Of a stretch of DNA of 64,000 nt, positions 10,741 through 22,434 are shown piece after piece (within the stretch, counting starts at the first letter, position 1; each line of letters starts with the position of its first letter). The stretch comes from Austropuccinia psidii. Lineage: Eukaryota > Basidiomycota > Pucciniomycetes > Pucciniales > Sphaerophragmiaceae. The notes below the pieces were generated by a model that was not told the DNA's origin, did not search any database, and saw only the letters and a list, made by a program, of their open reading frames with translations. Location: contig JALGQZ010000004.1 of NCBI GenBank assembly GCA_023105745.1, positions 41,492,437 through 41,556,436 of the forward strand, read 5' to 3'. Both the position numbers and the translations under genes were made by a program.

Positions 10741-13700
10741 ATGCTTCAAAACCCCACTGAAGGTGAATTTCAGACCCTTGAGCTTCTTTGGCAACATGTG
10801 CATAATGTTGCCAGGGCTCAGGGGTATGCTGTGTCCACCTTGAGGTCCAATATGACCCACAACAAAATTGAAATATGTTGTGACAGGTCTGGCACCCCAA
10901 ATTCCAACAAAAGCCCCTCCAAAACAGTCACCTCAAGAAAGCTTGACTGTCCTTTTAGACTTTATGCCAGGAAATATGCCAAGAGTACCACTTGGACTCT
11001 TAAAGTCAAAAATCCTGAACATAGCCATGATGCCACTGAAAATATCATGGCACATCCTGCTTTCAGGAAATTCAATGAGCAAGAAACATCCTAAATTGCT
11101 CAAATGTCTGAATCACTGCTCATGCCAAGGCAAATTCAGGCCCAATTATGCAGCCAGAGGGAGTCTGACAGGCCTGTAATCCTTCAAGACATTTACAACC
11201 AAGTAAAGAAAATCAAGAAAGACAAACTGCAAGGCAGAAGGCCCATTGATTCTCTTATTGACACTCTCAAACAAGAAAATTTTGTTTGGTCCTCTGCAAG
11301 GTATTCTGAGGGACACATTACCTCCTTGTTTTTTACTCGCCCCCTGGACATGAAACTTCTTCATGGCTTTCCTCATGACATTCTTATAGATTGTACTGAT
11401 AAAACCAATAAGTACAAAATGCCCCTTTTTCATATTTTTGGATTCAGATCAACCAATAAGACCTTTTCTGGGGCTTTTTGTTTGATGAAGAATGAAAATG
11501 AAACTTCATATACTTGGCCATTAAATCAATAAATTGAAAATGGCCTCAAAAACACCAATCTTGTTTCCCCTCCAGTTATTGTTATTGACAGGGATCTGTC
11601 CTTGAAAAGCTGTATTAAGAAGCTCTTCCCAGACTCCAAAGTCATGCTATGCATTTGGCACATCAACAAGGATGTATCTGCTCATTGCATGAAGTGAATT
11701 GGTCATGGGACTGATTTTGAGCATTTTATGGGCCTTTGGAATCAAGTAATATACTTCTTCACTTTATTTCATTTTATTTCACTTTTTTTCTTATTGTTTT
11801 TATTAATGACTTTGGGATTCATTTCTCAGCTTATGTATTCACCCACTGAAAAGTCTTTCAAAGACAACTGGAAAAAGCTTCAAAAGCAAGTTAAAAATCC
11901 TGAGGTCTTGGAGTATTTGGAAAATACCTGGCTTCCTCTAAAGGAGTATTATGTGCCATCCTGGACCAACCACCATTGCCACCTGGGTGTGGGCTCCACC
12001 TCCAGAGTTGAAGGTTCCCATGCCATGGTTAAAATTTGGCTCCAAAAGTCCACTGGTACTCTCCTGGAGGTAGTCAGGGCTCTCCACATGGAATTAAGAA
12101 AACAATTTATTGAAATTATCAACAGAATCTCCAAAGAAATGATTTTCCGTATCAAGAATTTTCCTCCACACATCTGTGCCCTCAATGGCAAGGTGTCTCA
12201 TTATGCTCTTCAGATTGCCTTTGAAAATTTCAAAACAAAATTTCCTCCAAATGAAAAATGCACCAACAAATACAACAATTATAAAGTCATTCCTTGCAAG
12301 CATAAGACCCAAAAGGCATTTGCCAAGTGCCAAAGGCTTGAATTATCAGAATTCCATCCTCAATGGCATTTGAACTTTCCTGTGAGGGTTTTTTAATTTC
12401 TTATTATTATTTTTTTTCTTATTAACTGATTCTTTTTGTCATATTCTTCTCAGGCTGGTTTTCAAGGTGATGATCAAAGTGTTGAAAAAGAAAGAAAGAA
12501 TGAAGCCAAGAAAATATTTGAAGACATTTGGCAAGACCTGTTTCAAAGACCAATGGCAGAAATCACTCCAATACTTCAACATTTTCAAGATGCTTTGACT
12601 GGAAAAGTCCCATTTGATCAAATTCCCAAGAGTCAAGAGGATGATAAATATTATGAAGACCCTCTAGAATGCAAGAATATCCGTGGAAGACCCCAAGGAG
12701 CCAAGAATGAAAAAAAAAGAGAACCTTCAAGATTTGAAATTATTGAAAGTCAATCCAAGAGAAGAGGAAGACCCCCATCAAAAGTGACCAGCACAACAAC
12801 ATCAAGATCCCAGTCAAATTTCCCCTCTCCAATTATGGAAGTGGACTCATCTGAAGATTCTGAAGATTCTGAGGACTCATTAACTTAATTTATCAGTTCA
12901 TCAGATTCACTACCCTCAGAAACTGAATTAAATAAATCAGAAGTAACCCTTAGAAGGTCCAGAAGATTGGCAATTGGAAGCAAAAACTCACAAAGAAAAT
13001 CACACAAGCCTGCCACCAGTTTGAATATCTATGATGCAATTGACTTGACCTGTGAGCATTGTCAAAGAAATTATCACACAAGTGATGAATTCTCCAAGCT
13101 GTTTGTGAGTTTCTGATTCTTTTTAATGTAATTTACTGTTGCTTATTTTGATATTTATTCATTTTTTTGACCTTATTTTATCAGATAACTGGCTCAGAAG
13201 ACTTGCCCAAGTTTATATTGAAATACACCTTCAAGGCCATCAATGTCCAGGGTGATGGAAACTGTGGCTACAGAACAGTATCCCACTTCATTTACAAGAC
13301 TCAAGATCAATTGACTGATCTCAGAGGTGACTTGGCTGAAGAAATTCAACAAAATAAAGACCTTTATGAAGCCATGAACACCTTAATTCCCTCAGTATCC
13401 TCTTATTTGGAAAGAATTGAATGGTATGAAGATGTTGGCCAGGCTCCAAAAAGCAAGTGGATGTCCATGCCTGACATGGGGGATCCAATTGCAAATAATT
13501 ATAAAAGACCAGTTTTCTTTTATTCAACAGCCCAATCTTTTTCTTTTTTCCCTTATTTCTGTCCTCCAAATGATAATACCCCCATTTTCATCTGCTTCTT
13601 GAATAGTTGTGCTCATTTTGTTCCTTTGGACATCATCATTTCTAAAGTTTATCCAGTCCCCCCCATTACTGTGAACTGGGAGATTCATGCCCAAAAACAA

Positions 13701-13808
13701 GCCCTGGGGTGGGCTGATAAATTTAATAAACACAGAATGTTGTATTTGTCCAATCTTCCTCCACCCTCTCAGAAAAAACCCACTATTTTGGAGGTTGATT
13801 CTGATTGA
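10741..13808 (+). pseudogene. MULE transposase-OTU protease fusion, copy A (nearly intact)
   Basis: Four exons fit: 10741-11745, 11830-12381, 12454-13104 and 13185-13808, all joined at codon boundaries by GT-AG introns of 84, 72 and 80 bp. They give 943 codons. The first exon starts with a FAR1-like zinc module (Cys46/47, Cys70, His94 and His96). The MULE DDE catalytic set is Asp217 (ILIDCTDKTNKYKMPL), Asp283 (VIVIDRD, then CIWHINKD) and Glu396 (SRVEGSHAMVK). Exon 3 has two AT-hook cores (RGRP near 596 and 623) and a Ser/Glu/Asp run. Exon 4 is an OTU cysteine protease with GDGNCGYR (Asp760, Cys763) and His880 in CAHFVPLD. Stops at 11092, 11530, 11696 and 12886 disable it. The protein would bind and cut the termini in the nucleus; the OTU would cleave ubiquitin-type links (inference). 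Confidence 0.88.
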
Positions 13809-14510
13809 ATGATTTTTGTATATACAATTTATGCCAATTCTCCCCCTCCTCAGTCATTTTTATTGCTTAAATCCCACCTCAGTCTCCTTTTTTATCAAAC
13901 ATGTGGAACTTTTGTACTTGAAAATAGTCATATTACACACAAGAAAAAAAACAGTTGCAAAAAAACACGCATTGCACCTTCACTTGTTGTCCCACCAAAA
14001 AAATTTCCCAATTCATGAGCTTCTGGTTCTTTATTTTCCAGATTGAACCCTTTAATTTTTTAAAAAAAATGAAGGAAATTCATAATTGGGAAGTTATTAA
14101 ATTTACTTTTTAAAAATAGGCATATTACAATGACGGGAAAAAACATTTGAAAAAAAAACCCTTTTTGCGCCTTCACTTGTCCTACCCAAAAAAATTCCCA
14201 AAATTATGGGATTCTGGTGCTTTATTCTTCAAATTGAACCCTTCATTTTAAAAAAAAATTAAGGAAATGCATAAGTGGGAAGATTTTAAATGAATTTTTG
14301 AAGAAAATATGCCATTTTGGCATATTGGCCAAATTGGTGAAATTTGGAAAAAAAAAAATTTGAAAAAATTTGTGCTTATTGACATTCCAAGTCGGGAAAA
14401 ATATGCCAAAAAAAATTCAAAAAATCCTCAAAACTGAGCCTGAGGAATTTTTTTGAAAATTAAGGTCACTTATGTGTTTTTACCATAAATTGGTAAAAAC
14501 ACGTAAGGGC
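13809..14510 (+). other. 3' non-coding region of MULE copy A
   Basis: Contains poly-A/T runs and blocks conserved in copies B and C and in element E: a segment with CAAAACTGAGCCTGAGG (14428-14444), a stretch with TATGCC and TTGGCC repeats, and a repeated pair of segments containing GGAAAT...GGGAAG near 14070-14095 and 14262-14285. The conservation suggests a cis function such as transposase binding, but no protein is encoded. Confidence 0.6.
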
Positions 14511-14609
14511 TTATTTTTTGTCTTATTTATTTTACTTATAAGGAAATTGATAGTACAATAAGTAAAATATTAGTAATTTTTACTTATTGTTTCATAGTCA
14601 AACCTTACA
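14511..14609 (+). repeat. 3' LTR of chromovirus 1, right piece (starts with MULE TSD)
   Basis: Matches 3250-3345 of the 5' LTR, including the shared ATAGTACAATAAGTAAAAT segment and the terminal CAAACCTTACA. The first 8 bp are the second copy of the MULE target-site duplication. Confidence 0.85.
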
Positions 14610-16562
14610 CATTTGACGGATAAATTGAAAATTTATGGGATCAAAATTGATTTAAAACAGTATTACAACAATATATAGTTGATTTCTATTATTTAAAATC
14701 TTTCTTATTTATTATGAAAGATTAAAACACTTAAGAAAAGCTTTAACTAATGATTACTTGATGGTAACAAAGATATTATTGGATAATAAGATAATTTGGA
14801 AAAAACAGCAAGAGGAAGTCTCTTTTAAGTCAAAAACAACTAACAGAGGAGTACCATGAAGAAAACTGAAAAACAAGTGAGTGATAAAACAATAATCCTT
14901 TTTGGATTATTAATTTCATAATTTGTTGTCATGTAAGATTATCATAATTACTTAATTAATCCTTTAACATGACTACCAACCCATTTATAATTAAAAATAA
15001 AAAGATTAAAAACTTCAAATCTTCTTTTATTTCAAAATAAACATTAATATCTCAAAGTTATCAATTTTATTGAAAATTTTATCACAGGTTGTATTTTTTG
15101 TGAATTTTTTGAAGATTCAGTATTTCATGTTGAATCATCAAAAATGGACTGTAAGTAAACCTTTCATTTTATTTATGAAAACATAATTATTTTTGGTTTC
15201 TTTATGGGTCATACCATTCTTCATTGGTAATTAAATCTTCAGAAATATTCATTAAGAATTGTATTTTTAATGAATTTTTGAAGTTTTTACCTCATTTCTA
15301 CATAGAATTGCAAATAGGACAGTATGTCAGGTTTCTATGAGGTAAATCAATGGATAATAGTACAAAAAGGGTTTTAATTACTTTTTTAAGGTTTATCCAT
15401 GGAAAATAATTAGAAATTAACATGTTTAAAGGAGTCTAAGCTGCTCTTTACCTCCTTGAAATGTCAAAATAGCAACTTATTTGTAATTTTCTTATGATTT
15501 AATGAGAGTTTAACTTGGTAACTAGGTTCCCAAAAGGTTTTAGTATATTAATTGGACCATTATTAGCCATGGAACCAAGCTTTAGAGCTATCCATGCCCC
15601 AGAAGCCTCAGAAGCTGGGTACCCTGGCTCTCTTTGATGTCTTTTGTCCCCCTTGACTATTTTTCATGTCAAAATAGAAATTCAGGCTTCAAGTGAGATA
15701 TCCACTATGGGTGTAGCAAAAGTGTATGTAAGAATACCATAATATTAAGTGCAACATACATGCATAACACTATTCTTAGTGTATATGTAACATGTGATTT
15801 CTCACATTCCCATTATTTTGGTGTGAAATTGAGAAAAACAAAAAAATTTACAATTCTTTTATGTGGTATTGAATTATTTTCCATATTACAACCTCATAGA
15901 GTTAATTTAAGCTTATTAAATCTATGGAGCTACCTTAGGTGAATTTTTTGTGTAGAATCCAAATATGACCTTAAATCCATGGATTTACTTACTCACAAAA
16001 AAGTAATTCATCTTTTCTGAAATGAAAAATGATGAATTTTGAATATATGCATTACTTATGGGTTATGAATAGTTCAGAATTTATTCTAAAGATAATTGTA
16101 GCATATTTGGGTATGTAATATATACCTCAAGTATCACAGGAATTATCTTTTAAAATAATTTCCAGTAACTAATAGAATTTAAAATTAATATTTAAAATCT
16201 TCAATTTAATAATTTCAATAGAAAAAAAAATAATATCTATAAATTTAATATAAATTTCCTCAGATTAACAAAAAAATCCTTAAAATTATACAATATTTTC
16301 TTATAATGATTAATTATTGAGTAAATTTTTTATTTACTAATAAAATAATAAATGATTCTATTTATATTTATTTCCTATTTTTTAATAATTTAATTAATAA
16401 TTTCCCTTACTATTTAATGAATATCATGAGATAAATATTTCTTAAAGAAATCCAAAATTCATTTTTTTTAAATTATATTATAAATCAAAAAAAAAACCTT
16501 AAAATTGAATTCAAATTAATAACTTCTAAAATTAATAAAAAAAAAATATAAATATAATTTTA
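14610..16562. other. AT-rich intergenic DNA
   Basis: About 1.95 kb with scattered stops in all frames and no recognised protein motif. It begins with CATTT, the probable TSD of chromovirus 1, and ends with TAATTTTA (16555-16562), the TSD of element D. I see no gene. Confidence 0.6.
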
Positions 16563-17204
16563 GGGTGTTGGTAAACCCATGTAAGCTTTTAGTAAAAACA
16601 CATAAGCCCTTACATGTTTTTATTAAAAACCTATGTGTTTTGGCCATAAATTGGTAAAAAAACATGAGGGGTGGCTTTTAAATGAAATATGGCTATTTAT
16701 GACATTTTGAAGGCCATTAATGGCATTATCAATGCAATAGAGGGGATAATTGATGCCACAAAAGGCATTATCAATGCAATAGAGGGGATAATTGATGCCA
16801 CAAAAGGCATTATCAATGCAATAAAGGGAATTATTAATTCCATAAATGGCATTTTTAATTCCACAAATGGAATTGTTAATTCCACAAATGGCATTATTAA
16901 TTCCATAAATGGAATTGTTAATTCCATTTATGGTATTTTTAATGCCATTAATTCCAATGCTATAAATGGCCTTAAAAATGGCATTAATGGCCTTAACAAT
17001 TCCATTTATGGCATTAATAATGCCATCAATAACCTTCAAAAGGCCATATATAGCCATATTTCATTTAAAAACCACCCCTTATGTTTTTTTACCATACAAT
17101 TATGTGTTTTTACCAATTGATGGCAAAACCACCGAGGTTTTTAGTAAAAAAATGTAAGGGCTTACATGTTCTTACTAAAAGCTTACATGGGTTTACCAAC
17201 ACCC
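16563..17204. mobile_element. Foldback/MITE-like element D (MULE-family termini, 21-bp repeat core)
   Basis: Ends are GGGTGTTGGTAAACCC and its inverse, flanked by a perfect 8-bp duplication TAATTTTA (16555-16562 and 17205-17212). The terminal inverted repeats extend roughly 150 bp with alternating copies of GTAAAAACACATAAG-type motifs. The core (about 16710-17060) is an array of 21-bp degenerate units with the pattern GGCATTNTTAATNCC followed by ATAAAT; a 42-bp double unit is perfectly repeated at 16722-16763 and 16764-16805. Units are near-palindromic, so the element can fold on itself. No gene. It shares ends with the MULE copies and is presumably moved by their transposase. Confidence 0.85.
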
Positions 17205-17212
17205 TAATTTTA

Positions 17213-20200
17213 TTAGTAGTATTATTTATTTAAAAATAACAAATTAAAAATAAAAAACCAAGAAAAAATAGTTTTAGAAAATACTTATTTAGTTAATCAT
17301 CATTGAAAAGAAATGGGTGAAAAAGAAAAAAAAAAGAATTATTAAATATATGAATATTTTATATTTAATAAATTTAATTAGATTTTTTAAATTAAAATAC
17401 TATTAATAATAAAGAAATAAACAAAAATAAATTAATTTTATGGAAAAAATTCCACTAAGATGAGGAAGACGCAACTCTATGTTGTAACTTGATATTGAAT
17501 TTTTTGAGAAGAGATTTAGAATTTATTTATTTTATAATGGGATTTAATATGTTTCCTTTTAAATAAATATTCAATTCCTTTATTAAAAAACCTATTTATC
17601 ATCTAATTTTTTATATTATTAATTTAAGATCTCTTTTTATCTATATCATTAAATAATATATAGCCATTTCTATTTTAATTATTAAATAATAATAAAAATT
17701 ATAATGGGTTATTAGTTTTAAAATCAGATAGAATTCTTCTATTGATATTTCTTATTAAAAATATTTTTTTTAAGAAATATTTTTAAAGTTTTAAAAAATC
17801 AAAGAATTTTTTTTATTTTGTTTTTTTAGTAAAATAAAAAAAAATTTCTTTACTTAATTATTTTCTTTATAAATTTGTTTAATTATTTAAAATTATTTTG
17901 TTTAAATAAAATCAAAATTTTTAAATAATTTTTAAATAATAAAAAATCAAGTTGAAAAAAAAAATTAGGAAAATATTAAGAAATTAATTTAACTTATTTA
18001 ACTAAAAAAAAAAATTATCCTTTTTTAAAATATAAAGGTTTTCTTTTTTAATTTTAAGATAACAATAATAATCAAATCTTTTAAGTTTTTTTTTTATATA
18101 AAGATTTTTAATATTATATATTGAAAAAGAATTTTTTTTTTTTTTTTTTTGAAAAAAAAGAGGAAATTAATTATGAATTATAATAAGAAAAATTATTTAA
18201 ATTCAAAGTTTTTAAATAAATTTATATTTCTTTTTAAAAAATTAATCAATTTTTATAAAAAAAAAAATAAATAAGTTAAAATCATTAATAAGTTAATTTT
18301 TTTTTTTTTTTTTTTTTAAAAAAAAATTAAATTTTTAATAAGATTATTAAATAAATATATTAAAAATTTAAAACTATTAGTTTTTTTTAAATTTAATTAT
18401 TAAATTAAATTGAATTATAAATCTATAATTAAAAAAGAAGGTTTTATTGATTAATTACTTATATAAACTTAAAATTCTTAATTATTATTTGAATTAAATA
18501 AATTATATATTATATAGTAAAAATATTTTTCAAAAAGATATTTAAATTTAATTTAGTATAGAAATCTTATTATTATTATAATACTAAGATAATATTAATT
18601 TCTGAATATTATTAATTCAAAATGATCACTTTTGAATCAGATTACCAAATTATTATGTGAGATTACCAAAAATAAATTAAATTCACATATAGAGGAACTT
18701 CTTCCTCATTTAGATTGAAAATTAATATAATTACAACCCCCCCCCCAAAAAAAAAAAAACCATTTGTTTTTCTTTAAATTTCAGACCCTAAAAGTTTATA
18801 ATCACTTTATTACCCCCTTATGTTTCATTTAAAGTCGTTTCCCTCAAGTAATTTTTCTTCATAAGCCTCTATGAATCATAATTTCAAATTCTTGAAGTGT
18901 TTTGAGAGAATTTTAACAATTTATCAAGGGATGAAGGGTAATTTTACCACCTAAAGATTTAACATGATTCACAATCATGTTTAAATTTTTTGTTAAAGAT
19001 TTTGAAAGAATATTTAAAAAGTAAAAAACCAAGTGAAAAAGGTCCTTTTATTCCAATAAATATTCCAACAAAAGCATTTGAACCCTTAAAATTGAAAATC
19101 CTTGGAATAATAATGAGGTTAAAGGAAATATTATGACTAATATATCATTAAAAGATCTTTTTTATCAAGAAAATTCTTAAATAGAGGATATTTCTTCATC
19201 ACATTAATTACCAGAAAAAAAATTCAGGATCAAAATTTTAATAAAAGAAATCCTGAAATTGCATTCCTCCTTCAAGAAATTCCCTAATTAATACCTTTAA
19301 TTAAGAGCCATATTTCTTTTCCAGTAAAAGAGACCAAAATGGAAATATTGAATACCAATTTTTCATTCATCAAATGTCTTAATTTTTTCAAAGATTTTCA
19401 TATGTCACAATAATGGAATTTATAGAATAAGTTAATTTGATATTATTTGTTTTAAGTTAAGAAAAAAAAAATTCTCTTAGGCCTTTCATTTTATTGATAA
19501 AGTGATTTGAAAATATAATATCCTGTTTATTAATAAGCATATTGATTTTAAATAACAAAAAAAAAACATCAAAATTCTACAAGTAATTTTTATTAATATA
19601 TATTTATACTTGATGAACTTTATTAAAGAAATTTTAAAAAATAAAAAGATATTTTTATTCCTTTGGAAAATCTAAAAAAAGGTTCCAGAATATTATATTG
19701 ATAATTTTAGATATTGAATTATTATTATTATTATTATTGATAAATTTAGAATCATTTTGAAATTAAATTAATAATTCAATTTATATAATTTTATAATTGA
19801 TAAATATAATAAATATAACTTAATTTTTTTAGTTTATTAAATATTATAAAATTTTGATAAAAAATTAATTCAATTCAAATTTAAAGAAAAATGATATAAA
19901 CTATTTAAAATAAAGATTTAATATATTATTCAAAAATAAAATAACTAAATATTTTTTTAAAATAGAATTTTATCCCTAATTGAATTAATAAATACTCACA
20001 TCTTGATATTTCTAAAGATTTAAGATTAAAAATATCATACTAAATGATCAATAACTTTATCTTTTTTTCAAAAAACAATTTTATCCCTTCTTGAGGTAAT
20101 CAAGGTCCTCAAAATGAAATTAAAGATACAAATTATTAAAATAATTAAAATAATTTTTCATTAAATAATTTTTAAAATCAAAATAAATCCTCCTAATATT

Positions 20201-22434
20201 TTTTATTTTAATAGAAAAATATAAAATTGTAATCACAAAATCTATTTCACTCCAATAAAAAAAAGTTTTTAAACAAATAATAATAATAATTCAAATATCA
20301 AAGTATTCAATTTAAAAATTTCACTAAAAGAGTCAACTAATAATAATAATAATAATAAAATTTATTTTAAATGAGATTTAAAATTCTAATTGAAGTCTTT
20401 CTTAAATATTATCTTTTCTTTTTGATTATTCGAAAGAATAATAAAATAATAAAATTAAATAATTTTTTTTTTTTAATTAGAATATAATATTTAATATAGA
20501 TAGTTTAAAATTGGAAAGGAAAAAATAAAGTTAAGAAAATTTTAAATAAAATTAAAAAATGAATTTATTAAAAATAATCATGAACTTTATTAATTAAATA
20601 ATTTAAATTTTTTTTAAAACATTTTTACAGTTAAATTAAAATTATTAAAATTTTAAAATAAATTTATAAGGGAACATTAAATGGATCAAAATTAGAGGAA
20701 TATTAAATGGATTCAAAAATATTAAACCAAAAGAAACTCATTAAAATTAGGCCATTACTAGTTAATAAGGTTGTTTACAATTAGTCTCTTCTATCATTAA
20801 TCTTGTTCAAGAATATTAAAATTAATCCAATTCAGATCAAACAAGAAAATTCAAAATATTTTTACAATAAATAATTAGATTTTAAAAAATAATTATAAGT
20901 AAAAACAAATTGAAATAATACAAAATATCCAATTTTTATTGTGAATATTGATATAGTAATTATATATTTCTAAAAAAAAACATGTTATTGGTTTTTTTTT
21001 CTTAAATTTAATACTTATTATTAATATTATTTTAATTTATTTTATTATTATTATTATTTTATTAATTTTTTTTTTTTTTTGAAAAATTGTATTGAATTAA
21101 AAAAAAAATTTAAAAAACAATTTTTTTACTTGAATAGATTAAATTTATTTTTATCTTATTTTATTTATAAATTTTAAATTAAATATGAATTTATTAAAAA
21201 ATTTATTATAAAAAAATAAAAGGCTTTAATATTATTAGTTAAAAGATATATAGAAATAATTTAATAATTGTTTTTTTTTGAAGAATTTGAATAATCTCCT
21301 TATAGTAATTAGAATTTCATTTCATAAATTGTAGATCTAATAAAAAATTTATATTGAAAAATATATTATTTAGTTTTTTTTTTCTTTTTTTCTTTTTTAA
21401 TTCTCTAGTTATTTTAATCTTTTTATAAAAATTATTTAATTTAAGAAATAATTAATTAATATTTCTTTAATTTTTATATGTTTTTAGTATTTTTTTTCCT
21501 TTTGAAAAAATTTATATCTTAAAAAAGTTTTAAAGTTTATCCCATAAATTCCAATTTTAAAATTCATTATTGAACTTTAGAATTTTAGATTGACTTAAAA
21601 ATACAGTAATAATATGCTTCTTTATTATAATAAAATTCCTTAATCTTTGTAAAAATATTCTTACTTAATTAGAGGTTAACTCTGTTTAACTTATTTATCT
21701 TAATTTATAATTCATTATCCCTACTCAAGTATTTTTTTTTTGAAAAAATCCTCACTATCAATTTATGTTTTTTAATTACAAAATTAAATATATAAAGTAA
21801 GTTTCTATTATATTAATTTAGTTATAAATTTCTTAATTGATTTTATGAATTCTTCTTTTAAAATCTGAATTGATTTAAAAAATAACATTGATTTTTTTTA
21901 TGATAAATTTGATTTATCAATTATCTCTTCCAAAATATATATATATTAAAAAAGAAGTAATATTTTTTATCTTCAATACAAAGAAAAAAAAGAATACACT
22001 TTAATAATAAACAAAACAAGAAAAATGGTATATACATATATGAAAAAAAGTTTAAAAAAAAAAACTTGAATTATTTGATTGTTTTTTTTTTTTTTTTTGT
22101 AAAAAAAATCAAAATTAATAAAAAGATTTCTTTTAAATTATTTAATTCAATAATTAATTAATTTTTTTTTATTCTTGAATAAATATTTTCATTAAAATTA
22201 ATTTAATAAATTCATTTTTGTTTGAAAAAAATAAAAATAAAATAATCATAATCAAATTTGACACCTTTATTATTTTTATTTTTATTTTTTTTATTTGTTT
22301 AAATTAGAAAAAAAAAAAAACAAACTCATTTAAATTTCATTAATTACAAATATTGAAAAATTTTAAAATTAAAATTAAATAAGAATTTCTTCTTTTTTTT
22401 TAAAATTTTGATCAAAATTTTTCCACAAAAAATC
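17213..22434. other. AT-rich gene desert
   Basis: More than 5 kb of extremely AT-rich sequence: homopolymer A/T runs, TTA/AAT microsatellites (about 19720-19740 and 20338-20358), and a C9-A13 run at 18738-18760. A less AT-rich island at 18760-19400 has no identifiable frame. No ORF with recognisable similarity is present. The last few hundred bp form the upstream region of the C2-domain gene; no clear core promoter stands out against the AT background. Confidence 0.6.

Larger units (their letters stand above)
10216..14510 (+). mobile_element. MULE copy A (Mutator-like element with OTU-fusion transposase), nested in an LTR
   Basis: Left terminus GGGTGTTGGTAAAAACACG is the terminal inverted repeat shared with copies B and C and elements D, E and F. 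An 18-bp perfect palindrome (CATTTTTAATTAAAAATG, 10253-10270) sits just inside. The transposase gene occupies 10741-13808. The remaining 700 bp are non-coding, conserved among copies, and end in an inverted pair of TGTTTTTACCA-type motifs. Compared with copy B, the right end lacks about the last 20 bp of the terminal repeat (the part ending ACCAACACCC), yet an 8-bp TSD abuts it. MULEs make 8-11 bp TSDs, in agreement. Confidence 0.88.
1412..14609 (+). mobile_element. Ty3/gypsy chromovirus 1, degenerate, with a MULE nested in its 3' LTR
   Basis: The element starts with TGTGAGCCTTTGAG at 1412. The same start recurs at 9993, and the matching ends (TCAAACCTTACA) lie at 3345 and 14609. Between the LTRs are gag, CCHC knuckle, aspartic protease, RT, RNase H, integrase and a chromodomain-like tail, in the Ty3/gypsy order. 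A purine-rich tract (GGTGGTAGGGAA, near 9981-9992) directly precedes the 3' LTR. The 3' LTR is interrupted by a 4.3 kb Mutator-like element. Coding frames carry in-frame stops (for example 4462, 4912, 7078 and 7660) and frameshifts (near 4915, 6770 and 8885), so it is non-autonomous now. The resemblance to Austropuccinia chromoviruses is from memory. Confidence 0.92.

Noticed and set aside
16623..17120. Open frames of about 145 codons on both strands rich in Asn-Gly-Ile repeats
   Set aside because: The 21-bp repeat is a multiple of three and lacks stops in several frames, so open frames on both strands are expected by-products.
22408..22434. Upstream TTG start extending the C2-domain gene by nine codons
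   Set aside because: Fungal nuclear genes start with ATG; the ATG at 22435 is in frame and sufficient.
17213..22434. Organellar (mitochondrial) origin because of extreme AT content
   Set aside because: Spliceosomal-type introns, LTR retrotransposons and DNA transposons in the same contig point to nuclear DNA; no mitochondrial gene or RNA seen.
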